Below, in pieces: positions 8,061 through 14,380 of a DNA stretch of 26,953 nt. Each line of letters opens with the position of its first letter. Within the stretch, counting starts at the first letter, position 1. The stretch comes from a virus. The stretch covers positions 1 to 26,953 of IMG/VR virus record IMGVR_UViG_3300031825_000062. One strand, given 5' to 3'. A program made the translations under genes and the position numbers. A model generated the notes under the pieces. The model ran no database searches. It was not told the DNA's origin and worked only from the letters and a program-made list of their open reading frames with translations.

Positions 8061-8093
8061 AAAAAGCCCGCGTCGGCGGGGACCGATGCGGGC
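8061..8093 (-). terminator. Strong intrinsic terminator after the candidate late-regulator gene
   Basis: An 11-bp stem pairs 8066-8076 with 8083-8093 (GCCCGCGTCGG against CCGATGCGGGC, one G-T wobble) around a 6-nt loop. On the leftward strand five U residues follow directly (8065-8061). It ends the early leftward operon. Late genes lie beyond it, so read-through or a new promoter is needed for their expression. A small second hairpin, GACTC/GAGTC at 8100-8116, sits just before it. Confidence 0.8.
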
Positions 8094-8148
8094 TTCAGGG
8101 ACTCTTGCTGCGAGTCTGGCGAAATACTAGGCCAACTGTCCCAGAAAC

Positions 8149-8763
8149 TCAAGCGGTTTGTAAGGATTCGTCCTCAATCACGCCGTGAGCCCGGAAACTG
8201 GCGGTCAGCGTCTCGTCCGCCCGGGTCTCCAGCGCGCGCAGGTGGCCGGTCAGGATCTTGTTCGCCCGCTCGTATGTGCTCTTGCTCCCGCCGCACTCGG
8301 CGGCGATCTGGCGGAACGAGAAATCCTGATCCGCCCTCTCCCGTCCGGCGTACCGCCGCCATACCAGCGCCATCATAGCCATGTCGTTATCCACGTTGAC
8401 CAGGCTCCGGTAATAGCCGGCCAGGCCGCGCACGCCGGCCGCGCGCTCAAGCTGGTAGGCGTAGCGCGCCCAGATGACGTTGCGCTCAGGCTCCGGCAGC
8501 CGGTCGCGCACCGCAGCCGTGATCATGGAGCACTGGGCCCGGATCTCGTCCGGCGACAGGCCGGCGAAGTTGATCGTGCTGCCGGTGGCGACGCCGCGCA
8601 GCTGCTCCAGCCAGGCCTGCTGCTGGTTGGTCGGCTCGTCCAGATCCTCCAGCAGCCGGATCAGCATGTTGCGGAACGGCGCGCCCTGCCGTGGCGGCAT
8701 GGACAGCACCAGGTAGGAGACGTGCAGCGCCTGCGCGGTGCTCTTGAAAATTGCCTGAGTCAT
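8149..8763 (-). CDS. Candidate late-gene regulator (Q-position protein), unrecognised family
   Basis: A 204-residue protein starting MTQAIFKSTAQALHVSYLVL. No family is securely recognised. The C-terminal part contains a likely helix-turn-helix (DFSFRQIAAECGGSKSTYER, about residues 147-166) of the kind seen in sigma-region-4-like and ArpU-type late regulators. A basic or aromatic segment (RNVIWARYAYQLERA) precedes it. The start overlaps the upstream stop as ATGA. It is the last gene of the early leftward operon and sits directly before a strong terminator, the tRNA and the terminase genes. Lambda Q occupies the equivalent place. A late activator or antiterminator role is inference from position and the helix-turn-helix. 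Confidence 0.6.
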   Translation of the reverse strand: MTQAIFKSTAQALHVSYLVLSMPPRQGAPFRNMLIRLLEDLDEPTNQQQAWLEQLRGVATGSTINFAGLSPDEIRAQCSMITAAVRDRLPEPERNVIWARYAYQLERAAGVRGLAGYYRSLVNVDNDMAMMALVWRRYAGRERADQDFSFRQIAAECGGSKSTYERANKILTGHLRALETRADETLTASFRAHGVIEDESLQTA

Positions 8764-8966
8764 CGTTTTTGCTCCCCGTCATCAAAATTCTTGCAGCGCC
8801 GGCCGTGCTCGCGCCGCTTGCCGCCCGGCAGCAGTTTCGTGCAGATCGTGTGCGTGGTGCCAATGAGCCGGGCCGTCTTCTCCCAGATGCAGCCTTTGCA
8901 GCTGCGCGCCTCGGTGCGCTCGTAGACCTCGGCCGGGTCGCGGTACATGTGGGCCGGCAGCGTCAT
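8760..8966 (-). CDS. Small Cys-rich, probably zinc-binding protein
   Basis: A 68-residue protein with four cysteines at positions 23, 26, 42 and 58 (SCKGCIWEK, TICTKLLPGG, RRCKNFDDG). The spacing could bind one zinc ion. The C-terminus is strongly basic (KRREHGRRCK). Start and stop overlap the neighbouring genes as ATGA on both sides, so it belongs to a tightly coupled operon. No named family is recognised; comparable small CxxC proteins are common in the nin-type regions of lambdoid phages. Confidence 0.7.
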   Translation of the reverse strand: MTLPAHMYRDPAEVYERTEARSCKGCIWEKTARLIGTTHTICTKLLPGGKRREHGRRCKNFDDGEQKR

Positions 8967-9256
8967 GCGGCCTCCCCACACCCGATATGCTGTATTTCCT
9001 CTTTACACCCTGTGCGCTGTATCGGCATCTCGTTCCGCGTCTCATCTAGCGCGCAGAGCCAGTCGAGCGAGCAATCGAGCGCCAGCGCCAGCGCGGCGGC
9101 CGCTTCGATATTCGGCGACCTGCTGTGATCCTCGTAGTGGTAGATCGACCTGAAATCGACGCCCGACAGCTCGGAGAGCTTCCGCACGCCGAGGCCCTTC
9201 TCGCGCCTGGCCTCCATGAGGCGCTCACCGAATGGGGTATTGCGAGGTGGCGTCAT
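8963..9256 (-). CDS. XRE-family helix-turn-helix regulator
   Basis: A 97-residue protein. Residues 8-65 form a typical HTH_3 domain: FGERLMEARREKGLGVRKLS, then GVDFRSIYHYEDHSRSPNIE and a closing AALALALDCSLDWLCAL helix. It resembles Cro/CI-type DNA-binding domains without a dimerisation or protease domain. The ATG at 9256 overlaps the ninB stop as ATGA; the longer frame would be antisense to ninB. It is far from the immunity switch, so it may tune early-to-late transcription or a host gene. The target is unknown. Confidence 0.8.
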   Translation of the reverse strand: MTPPRNTPFGERLMEARREKGLGVRKLSELSGVDFRSIYHYEDHSRSPNIEAAAALALALDCSLDWLCALDETRNEMPIQRTGCKEEIQHIGCGEAA

Positions 9257-9660
9257 GCCGCCCTCCCCAGCCATTCCGGCACCGGCTCGCTCCACTGCAC
9301 GCCGTGCTCTGCGCCGAAGGCATAGATCAGCTCGATCAGCTCGGCGAACTCGCGCTTGCCCATCTTGCTGGTCGACTGGCCGCACACGACGAACCCGCCA
9401 TCAAGGCCGGGCACCGCCTTCTGCCGGCGCAGGGCCGCGGTGAAGACGTCCTTCCACTCGTCGGTGGTGAGCTTCTGGCCATGCCACACAACTTGCCTGG
9501 CCACGTCGCTCAGCATCGGCCACAGCTTCGCGTTCTGGTCCAGGGTCCTGGTGGGCTCGCAGATGGTGACCACGTAGCCGTCGGGCGCGTCGTGGATCGC
9601 CAGTTCTGCGCCGGCGCGCGCCTGCCGGTGGGCCAGGATGAAGATGCGCTTATCGCTCAT
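9253..9660 (-). CDS. ninB: NinB family recombination protein
   Basis: A 135-residue protein with the NinB/Orf core: RTLDQNAKLWPMLSDVARQV, then HGQKLTTDEWKDVFTAALRR and GFVVCGQSTSKMGKREFAEL. In lambda, NinB (Orf) binds single-stranded DNA and works as a recombination mediator with the Red system. Here its likely partners, ERF and the YqaJ nuclease, are encoded in the rightward operon. The start at 9660 overlaps the preceding micro-gene as ATGA, which fixes it over the longer open frame. Confidence 0.92.
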   Translation of the reverse strand: MSDKRIFILAHRQARAGAELAIHDAPDGYVVTICEPTRTLDQNAKLWPMLSDVARQVVWHGQKLTTDEWKDVFTAALRRQKAVPGLDGGFVVCGQSTSKMGKREFAELIELIYAFGAEHGVQWSEPVPEWLGRAA

Positions 9661-9758
9661 ACCGGCCTCGCCAGACGAAAGCCGCGATTCCAGCGGCAGT
9701 TCTCGGGCCGGTGGCCGAAGCCACCGCACATTGAGCAGTACCCGTTCCATGTCTTCAT
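9657..9758 (-). CDS. 33-residue zinc-knuckle micro-protein
   Basis: Starts MKTWNGYCSMCGGFGHRPEN and ends as a short basic tail. The cysteine/histidine pattern is C-x2-C-x4-H-x4-C (Cys8, Cys11, His16, Cys21), an exact CCHC zinc knuckle as found in single-strand nucleic-acid binding proteins. Its stop overlaps the ninB ATG as ATGA, and its ATG overlaps the stop of the next upstream micro-gene the same way. Two coupled junctions and a perfect knuckle make a chance reading frame unlikely. A role in single-strand DNA or RNA binding beside ninB is inferred. Confidence 0.7.
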   Translation of the reverse strand: MKTWNGYCSMCGGFGHRPENCRWNRGFRLARPV

Positions 9759-9832
9759 CGCACGCTCCAAAAAGGCAGGACGACGATCAGCCCGAAGGTG
9801 ACAGCGCCCCAGATCATCATCACGTCATCCAT
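9755..9832 (-). CDS. 25-residue single-span membrane micro-protein
   Basis: Reads MDDVMMIWGAVTFGLIVVLP followed by FWSVR, one hydrophobic helix with acidic N-terminus and basic C-terminus. The ATG shares its A with the TGA of the RuvC-like gene, and its stop overlaps the zinc-knuckle ATG. The support is overlap architecture and composition only; no family is known. Confidence 0.5.
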   Translation of the reverse strand: MDDVMMIWGAVTFGLIVVLPFWSVR

Positions 9833-10398
9833 CACGATTCCTCCCTGCGGGCGTATTCGAGCAGCGCCAGCGCGTCGGCGTGGTTGTCATCGACGACACG
9901 GTGGCCGCGCGCGCGCATCGCCGCGACCATGGCGTCCTTGTCCGCATTGCCCTTCCCCGTGGCCGACTTCTTGATGACCGGCACCGGCACGCCCACCAGG
10001 CGCAGGCGGTTGCGGTCCGCCCACGCCTGCAGGTGCGCCTCGAAGCCGCCGTACACGTGGGCCGCCTGGACGGCGGTGTGCCGCAGCACCAGCTCGTAGT
10101 AGACGGCGTGGATCTCGCCGGCCTGCCGCGCGCGCTCGCCGAGGAATGCGGCGAACTTCAGCCAGCGCTGACCGGGCCCGTCGTTACGACGTGGGGCGAA
10201 CGATTCGCTGCCGCCGTGGAGCGCGCCGTCGCGCATGCCCAGCGCCCACCCGGTGGTGGTGCCGATGTCGATGGCCAGGATGTTCAGGTTGCAGACCGGC
10301 ATGTCGGCCTGTACCGGATTCAAGGCGGCCAGAATCTGCTTGCCGCCTTGCACCAGCTCTGCCTCAAACGCCGTCACGGTGTCGAAGAAGTCGGTCAT
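9832..10398 (-). CDS. RuvC-like Holliday junction resolvase / RNase H-fold nuclease
   Basis: A 188-residue protein. After a 38-residue helical N-terminus the RuvC core begins with ILAIDIGTTTGWAL (Asp44). A second acidic site lies in VYYELVLRHT (Glu102), then VPVPVIKKSATGKGNADKDA with lysines for junction contact. The C-terminal motif is VVDDNHADALALL (Asp171/Asp175). These give the four acidic residues of the two-metal centre. Phage RuvC-like enzymes resolve recombination or replication junctions before packaging. It lies between dnaB and ninB, the position of lambda rap and related nin genes. GAGGAA overlaps the dnaB stop as its ribosome site. Confidence 0.88.
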   Translation of the reverse strand: MTDFFDTVTAFEAELVQGGKQILAALNPVQADMPVCNLNILAIDIGTTTGWALGMRDGALHGGSESFAPRRNDGPGQRWLKFAAFLGERARQAGEIHAVYYELVLRHTAVQAAHVYGGFEAHLQAWADRNRLRLVGVPVPVIKKSATGKGNADKDAMVAAMRARGHRVVDDNHADALALLEYARREES

Positions 10399-10405
10399 GG
10401 GTTCC

Positions 10406-11794
10406 TCACAGTTCGGCGGCGATGCCGCGCTTGCGGACGGCCGAGCCGTGGCTCAGCATCGGCAGCGGGCCCGTCCATTCCTCGAATTTGGTCACGGCGC
10501 CGCGGTATAGCAGCGGCACATCGCCGAGTGCGCCGTTGCGCTGCTTGCGGATCAGCACCTCGGCATAGCCCCGCAGAGCCTCGTTGTTCGGGTCGTACAT
10601 CTCAGGGCGGTGCACGAACATCACGACGTCCGCGTCCTGCTCGATGTCGCCCGAGTCGCGCAGGTCGGACAGGATCGGCTTCCTGTCCGGCCGTTCCTCG
10701 TTCTTGCGGCTGAGCTGCGCCAGCGCAACGACGGGGATGTCCAATTCCTTGGCCAGCGCCTTCAGGCCGCGCGAGTAGGCGCCGATCTGCTGCGTGCGCA
10801 TCTTTTCCTCGCCGCCTGACATGAGGCCGAGGTAGTCGACGATCAGCACGTCCAGCCCATGCTTGCGCTGGTGGGCCTTGGCCTTCGTCTTCACCTCGAG
10901 CAGCGATAACGCGGGCGAGTCGTCCACGGCGAAGCGCAGATCGCCGATGTGCTGCACGGCGTAGGTGAGGCGTGGCCAATCGCGGTCTTCCATGTGGCCG
11001 CGCAGCAGCGCGGACAGGCTGATGTTTCCGCGGTTCGCCGCCGCGCGCGCGACGATCTCGCGGTCGGACATTTCCATCGACAGCAGCAGCACGCTGTGGG
11101 TCTGCGCGATCGTCAGGCCGATGTCGGTGGTCAGCGCGGTCTTGCCCATCGATGGCCGGCCAGCGACGATGACCAGGTTGCCGGGATGCAACCCGCCGTT
11201 CAGCGCGTTATCGAGCGATTCGAGACCGGTCGAGATAGCCGGGTCGATCTGGCTATGGTGCCGCTGGTCGACCTCTTCCACGAACTCGACCAGCAGCTCG
11301 TACAGCATCTTCGGCTCGCGGCGCACGCCCACCTGCGCCAGGTCGGCCAGCAGCGCCTGGGCCTTGTCCACGATCTCGGCGCCCTTCATCGGGCTGGGCG
11401 CCTCGACGAGCTCAAGCACCTTGCGCGCCGCCGCGGCAGTCTCGCGCAGCAGCGCGCGGTCGCGGACGATCTCGGCGTAGCGCGCGATGTTCGCCGCGCT
11501 GGGCGTGCGCTGCGCCATGGCGGTCAGGTACGGCAGCCCGCCGGCGCGATCGGCCCGACCCTGGCCCTGCAGCGACTCGAACACGGTCACCACGTCGGCC
11601 GGCCGGTTGGCGATCACCAGCTGCAGGATCTGCGTGAAGATCACGCGGTGGTCATCGCGGTAGAAGTGCGCCGCGTCGAGCCCACCGATGCGGTCGACGG
11701 CGTTGTTGTCGAGCAGCAGGCCGCCCAGCACCGCCTGTTCCGCCTCGACGCTGAACAGCGCGCGGGCTTGTGGGAAATCGTCCGGGCCGTTCAT
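10406..11794 (-). CDS. dnaB: Replicative DNA helicase, DnaB family
   Basis: A 462-residue hexameric helicase. The N-terminal DnaB domain (residues about 13-115) starts SVEAEQAVLGGLLLDN. The RecA-like domain has Walker A GRPSMGKT (212-219), the LLSMEMSDREIVAR helix (about 238-250), Walker B DVLIVDYLGLM (Asp320) and PVVALAQLSR with LRDSGDIEQDADVV. All catalytic elements are present. The start overlaps the replication-protein stop as ATGA. The pair O-like initiator plus own DnaB suggests the phage does not depend on the host helicase, unlike lambda, which recruits it through P. Confidence 0.97.
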   Translation of the reverse strand: MNGPDDFPQARALFSVEAEQAVLGGLLLDNNAVDRIGGLDAAHFYRDDHRVIFTQILQLVIANRPADVVTVFESLQGQGRADRAGGLPYLTAMAQRTPSAANIARYAEIVRDRALLRETAAAARKVLELVEAPSPMKGAEIVDKAQALLADLAQVGVRREPKMLYELLVEFVEEVDQRHHSQIDPAISTGLESLDNALNGGLHPGNLVIVAGRPSMGKTALTTDIGLTIAQTHSVLLLSMEMSDREIVARAAANRGNISLSALLRGHMEDRDWPRLTYAVQHIGDLRFAVDDSPALSLLEVKTKAKAHQRKHGLDVLIVDYLGLMSGGEEKMRTQQIGAYSRGLKALAKELDIPVVALAQLSRKNEERPDRKPILSDLRDSGDIEQDADVVMFVHRPEMYDPNNEALRGYAEVLIRKQRNGALGDVPLLYRGAVTKFEEWTGPLPMLSHGSAVRKRGIAAEL

Positions 11795-12678
11795 GCGGCT
11801 TTGTCCTCGTAGTGGCGCTCACGGATCTTCGTGAAGTTCTCGGCCTTGACGATCCAGTCCAGGCTGGCAAGGAAAGGCTTGCGGCCATCGCGCGGCGTGA
11901 CCCGGCCGGTCAGGAACGACGATTCCGCGATGTAGCCGAAGAAGTTGCGCCAGTAGTCGAGGGTCTGGCGCTTGGGATCTTCGTTCCAACGCGTGCGGAG
12001 CGCCTGAGCACGGGCCGCAGTCCAGCCACGGATTTCCGGGCACATCGGCAGCAGCTCGTGGTACAGCGCGATGATTTCCTGATGCGGGCAGTCAGGCTTG
12101 CTGGAAGGTTTCGATTCCGAGTGAACGAGCGTCAGGTCGGCAGGCGGAGCGCTGTCGACGACTACTCCGTCAGGAGTAGTTTTGTTTTCTTGTTCCTGCT
12201 CCTGTTCCTGCTCTTGGCTTCGAAGGGGCTTCGAAGGGGCTTCTGAGGGGCTACCTGTTTCGGGCTCGTCTTGAAGGTGATACGCGGCCTGGTAACGGCG
12301 GTGAAACCCTTGTCGCAGAAGGCCGTGCGGCAATTTCTCGAACTCCGCACGAACGCCCGTCACTCGGTTGTCGGTGGCCTTCAGCTTGTCGCCGATCTGG
12401 AAACGCGCCATCTCGCATACCCAAACCGTCTCTGAAGAGACGTCATATTCACAAAACCCCCCTTCACACAGCCTTTGAAGCCCCTCCGAAGCCCCTTCGA
12501 AGGGCATCCCTGTTTCATGTGCGATGTAGAGGATCGGGCAGTGGAAAACGCCGATCATGTTGGCGTGTGGGCTGGTCATCAAATACAAGGCCACCAGCTG
12601 CGCCTGTGAATCGCCGCGCAGGCTCTTACCTGTCTTGCCGATCCAAAATTGCGGGCTGACCTTCGCGTAGTCACGCAT
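11791..12678 (-). CDS. O-like replication initiation protein / helicase loader
   Basis: A 295-residue protein beginning MRDYAKVSPQFWIGKTGKSL. The N-terminal 120 residues resemble the winged-helix domain of phage replication proteins (SQAQLVALYLMTSPHANMIG; YIAHETGMPFEGASEGLQRL). A polar linker with a run of alternating Gln/Glu (about residues 154-164) follows. The C-terminal part (GWTAARAQALRTRWNEDPKR, WRNFFGYIAESSFLTGR) matches the C-terminal domain common in phage replication proteins that hand over helicase. It is coupled to dnaB by an ATGA overlap. Iteron-like repeats lie within the gene, as the lambda origin does within O. Confidence 0.82.
   Translation of the reverse strand: MRDYAKVSPQFWIGKTGKSLRGDSQAQLVALYLMTSPHANMIGVFHCPILYIAHETGMPFEGASEGLQRLCEGGFCEYDVSSETVWVCEMARFQIGDKLKATDNRVTGVRAEFEKLPHGLLRQGFHRRYQAAYHLQDEPETGSPSEAPSKPLRSQEQEQEQEQENKTTPDGVVVDSAPPADLTLVHSESKPSSKPDCPHQEIIALYHELLPMCPEIRGWTAARAQALRTRWNEDPKRQTLDYWRNFFGYIAESSFLTGRVTPRDGRKPFLASLDWIVKAENFTKIRERHYEDKAA
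12218..12250. repeat. Three 11-bp iteron-like direct repeats (cluster A, candidate origin)
   Basis: CTTCGAAGGGG occurs exactly at 12218-12228 and 12229-12239, and as CTTCTGAGGGG at 12240-12250. The period of 11 is not a multiple of three, so protein coding does not explain it. The core CTTCGAAG is palindromic. A T-rich stretch (about 12178-12195) and a six-base TTCCTG-type repeat (about 12192-12215) adjoin it, similar to the iterons-plus-AT-rich layout of the lambda origin. Confidence 0.7.
12470..12502. repeat. Three 11-bp iteron-like repeats in inverted orientation (cluster B)
   Basis: CCCCTTCGAAG (12492-12502), CCCCTCCGAAG (12481-12491) and the degenerate AGCCTTTGAAG (12470-12480) repeat with period 11. 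They are the reverse complement of cluster A units, about 220 bases away in the same gene. Two oppositely oriented triplets in different protein contexts argue for a DNA-level role such as initiator binding. Confidence 0.65.
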
Positions 12679-12687
12679 GCTGCTACC

Positions 12688-12846
12688 TCAATCCCTACGC
12701 GGCGCCTGGCTGGCCAGCAGCTCGGCGATCGCCTGTTTCGTTTCAGCGCACAGCTGCATGCGGACGTGGGCGGTGTTGGCCGTGGTCATCCGGTGCAGCA
12801 ACTCGTTGATCCATCCCAACTGGGACGAGACGCTGGGCGTGTTCAT
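12688..12846 (-). CDS. Small hypothetical protein in the early operon
   Basis: A 52-residue protein starting MNTPSVSSQLGWINELLHRM, predicted mostly helical and with no recognised family. Its ATG overlaps the stop of the CII-position gene as ATGA, and it ends 10 bases before the replication gene. Coupling on its upstream side supports it being real. The longer open frame upstream overlaps the previous gene and is rejected. Confidence 0.6.
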   Translation of the reverse strand: MNTPSVSSQLGWINELLHRMTTANTAHVRMQLCAETKQAIAELLASQAPRRD

Positions 12847-13253
12847 GCCTTGGTCCTCATCAGGTCCATCAGCAAGGCGACCTTCTTCTCGGCCTCCGCA
12901 GCACGCGCCTCGGCTTCTTCGGCGCGGCGTTCCGCTTCGGTCTTGAGCATTACCAGCGTGCAGCCGACCTGCCGAGCCAACCATTCCGGATAGATCGTGT
13001 TTCCGACGACCGCGCAGAATTCACGCATGCGGTCACCGTTGAGCGTGTTCGTGCCCGACTTGATCCGACTGAAGGTGCCGGCGTCGATCCCCAACGCCAT
13101 GTAGATCTCCTTGTCATCCAGGCCGGATGTGTCGCAGGCCAGCGTGAACGCCGCGCCCGCGGTCTTCTTTGCGCAGACCAACTCGATCGGCACGGCCACC
13201 TGCTGCGGAGGTCTGGCCAGAGCGAGTTCGCTCTGTTGGTCAACCCGTCCCAT
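12843..13253 (-). CDS. CII-position transcriptional regulator with C-terminal coiled coil
   Basis: A 136-residue protein. Residues about 28-85 form a helix-turn-helix-type domain (FTLACDTSGLDDKEIYMALG, then GTFSRIKSGTNTLNGDRMRE), and YPEWLARQVG follows. The C-terminal third (TEAERRAEEAEARAAEAEKK) is an obvious coiled coil that could mediate oligomerisation. It lies between the Cro-like gene with its downstream terminator and the replication genes, the place of lambda cII. I use the ATG at 13253; an in-frame GTG at 13280 is possible. Function as an activator is inference from position; homology to lambda CII itself is not evident. Confidence 0.72.
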   Translation of the reverse strand: MGRVDQQSELALARPPQQVAVPIELVCAKKTAGAAFTLACDTSGLDDKEIYMALGIDAGTFSRIKSGTNTLNGDRMREFCAVVGNTIYPEWLARQVGCTLVMLKTEAERRAEEAEARAAEAEKKVALLMDLMRTKA

Positions 13254-13289
13254 AGTCTTTGAAGTCACTTGGCGAACCACCCTAGGCCC

Positions 13290-13312
13290 AAAAAAAGTAG
13301 CCTTCTGGCTAC
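13290..13312 (-). terminator. Perfect intrinsic terminator between cro and the CII-position gene (tR1-like)
   Basis: GTAGCC (13297-13302) and GGCTAC (13307-13312) form a perfect 6-bp stem with a TTCT/AGAA tetraloop. On the leftward strand seven U residues follow (13296-13290). It lies after cro and before the regulator and replication genes, like lambda tR1. Expression of everything downstream must pass it, which implies antitermination or partial read-through. Confidence 0.88.
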
Positions 13313-13331
13313 CGAAACCGCAGGGCGAACC

Positions 13332-13421
13332 CTACGGACCGACTAACTGGCGCATCCCCGCAGATATGGAACAATCGATATCTCTGACCTTCTCAACCAC
13401 CCACATCAGGGGATGCCGCAT
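13332..13421 (-). CDS. Possible 29-residue leader peptide between cro and the terminator
   Basis: A short frame MRHPLMWVVEKVRDIDCSIS (first 20 residues) with AGGGG six bases before the ATG, starting 10 bases after the cro stop and ending 20 bases before the terminator stem. The same stretch contains an 8-bp inverted repeat, GCATCCCC (13353-13360) and GGGGATGC (13410-13417). It may be a leader peptide or only structured untranslated RNA. Weak evidence. Confidence 0.25.
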   Translation of the reverse strand: MRHPLMWVVEKVRDIDCSISAGMRQLVGP

Positions 13422-13431
13422 AGCTGGCCCC

Positions 13432-13614
13432 TCAGGCGGCCAGAGGCTGCATGGCTTCGCGCAGCTTTGTGTAGGTCGTCAGGTGTACGGATTCGACTTC
13501 ACCGTTGGCGATACGCGACAACGTCTTCGTGCTCAGACCGGTGTCGGCTGCGATCTTGGTCCAACGACCCTTGTTGTCTTCAAGCCACTTACGCAGCACC
13601 TTCATTTCTTCCAT
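13432..13614 (-). CDS. Cro-like repressor
   Basis: A 60-residue protein starting MEEMKVLRKWLEDNKGRWTK. It has one helix-turn-helix (WTKIAADTGLSTKTLSRIAN, about residues 18-37) and a short C-terminal helix (TTYTKLREAMQ). Size, divergent orientation to cI and the leftward early operon behind it fit a Cro-type switch protein. The ATG at 13614 lies 39 bases from the -10 of the promoter assigned below. A second in-frame ATG three codons later is possible. Confidence 0.82.
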   Translation of the reverse strand: MEEMKVLRKWLEDNKGRWTKIAADTGLSTKTLSRIANGEVESVHLTTYTKLREAMQPLAA

Positions 13615-13633
13615 GGGGGCTCCCGCCGTGTCT

Positions 13634-13647
13634 AGACATAATCGTCT
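13634..13647. promoter_or_regulatory. Operator site 1, AGAC-N6-GTCT
   Basis: AGACATAATCGTCT, a 14-base dyad with perfect 4-base half-sites. It lies just downstream of the -10 of the leftward promoter and overlaps CATAAT (13637-13642), a possible -10 for the rightward cI promoter. One of five copies of this dyad, all in the switch region. Confidence 0.75.
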
Positions 13648-13652
13648 CAACA

Positions 13653-13681
13653 ATACTAAGGCGCATCCGCCCGAAATGCAA
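13653..13681 (-). promoter_or_regulatory. Leftward early promoter for cro (PR-like)
   Basis: On the minus strand TTGCAT (13681-13676) and TAGTAT (13658-13653) are separated by 17 bases. The promoter is bracketed by operator 1 downstream and operator 2 upstream, so a bound repressor would block RNA polymerase from both sides. Element quality is moderate; the position supports it. Confidence 0.6.
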
Positions 13682-14380
13682 GACACAAACGTCTTGATGC
13701 CATCGGTAGCATCCGGTGCCATGGACAGAGCACTTCAAAACCTGATAGCGAACCTCAAGGCGCTGATCGGCCCGGACAGAACGTTCAAGAGCGAAGCGGC
13801 AATGGCTCGGGCGACGAACGTTCAGCAGAAATCGCTGAATCGCCTGCTGAAAGGTGAGCAGACTCCCTCGATCGAACTGATCGAACAGATTGCAAATGGC
13901 CTGGGCATCCCACTGGTGCAGCTGCTGTCGGTCGTGCGCCCAGACCAAGACGACAACGACTTCGCCATGCTGCCGCAGCTTGACGTCAAGGCATCCGCGG
14001 GAAATGGAAACTTGGTCTTCATCGAGACTGAGCGCGGTCGGCTGGCATTTCGCCGGGATTTTCTGCGTCAGGAAGGCGTAAAGGAAACAGACGCAGTAGT
14101 TATCTATGCGGACGGCCAGAGCATGGAGCCGACCATTCCCGATGGCGCCGTACTGCTGGTCGATCTCGCAAAAAAGGACATGGCTAATAATGCAATCCAT
14201 GTAATACGCGTCGATGGGGAGATTATGGTAAAGCGGCTGCGTCGGGAGATCGGCGGCGGCATCATGATCGTATCCGACAACCCAGACAAGCACAGGTATC
14301 CGGACATTCCAGTGCCACCCAGCAAAGAGGACCATATTTCCGTGATTGGACGCGTCTTCTGGATGGGAGCAAGGCTATGA
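13676..14380 (+). CDS. CI-like phage repressor with S24 (LexA-type) autocleavage domain
   Basis: A 234-residue repressor from the ATG at 13676; ATGs at 13697 and 13721 are alternatives, and no strong ribosome site decides between them. Residues about 18-85 are an XRE-type helix-turn-helix (EAAMARATNVQQKSLNRLLK). A linker carries the likely Ala108-Gly109 cleavage site (VKASAGNG). The peptidase domain has Ser149 in GQSMEPTIPDG and the general-base Lys186 in GEIMVKRL. It maintains lysogeny and should be inactivated after RecA activation by DNA damage. It is divergent from cro, binds presumably to the AGAC-N6-GTCT sites, and is coupled by ATGA to the next gene. Confidence 0.92.
   Translation: MQDTNVLMPSVASGAMDRALQNLIANLKALIGPDRTFKSEAAMARATNVQQKSLNRLLKGEQTPSIELIEQIANGLGIPLVQLLSVVRPDQDDNDFAMLPQLDVKASAGNGNLVFIETERGRLAFRRDFLRQEGVKETDAVVIYADGQSMEPTIPDGAVLLVDLAKKDMANNAIHVIRVDGEIMVKRLRREIGGGIMIVSDNPDKHRYPDIPVPPSKEDHISVIGRVFWMGARL
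13681..13694. promoter_or_regulatory. Operator site 2, AGAC-N6-GTCT
   Basis: AGACACAAACGTCT within the longer dyad AAGAC-N6-GTCTT. It starts 47 bases from operator 1 and abuts the -35 of the leftward promoter. It also falls just inside the cI frame if the earliest ATG is used, which would allow autoregulation by the repressor. Confidence 0.78.

Noticed and set aside
13505-13675. Upstream extension of the repressor frame across cro.
   Set aside because: It is antisense to the Cro-like gene and crosses the promoter and operator region.
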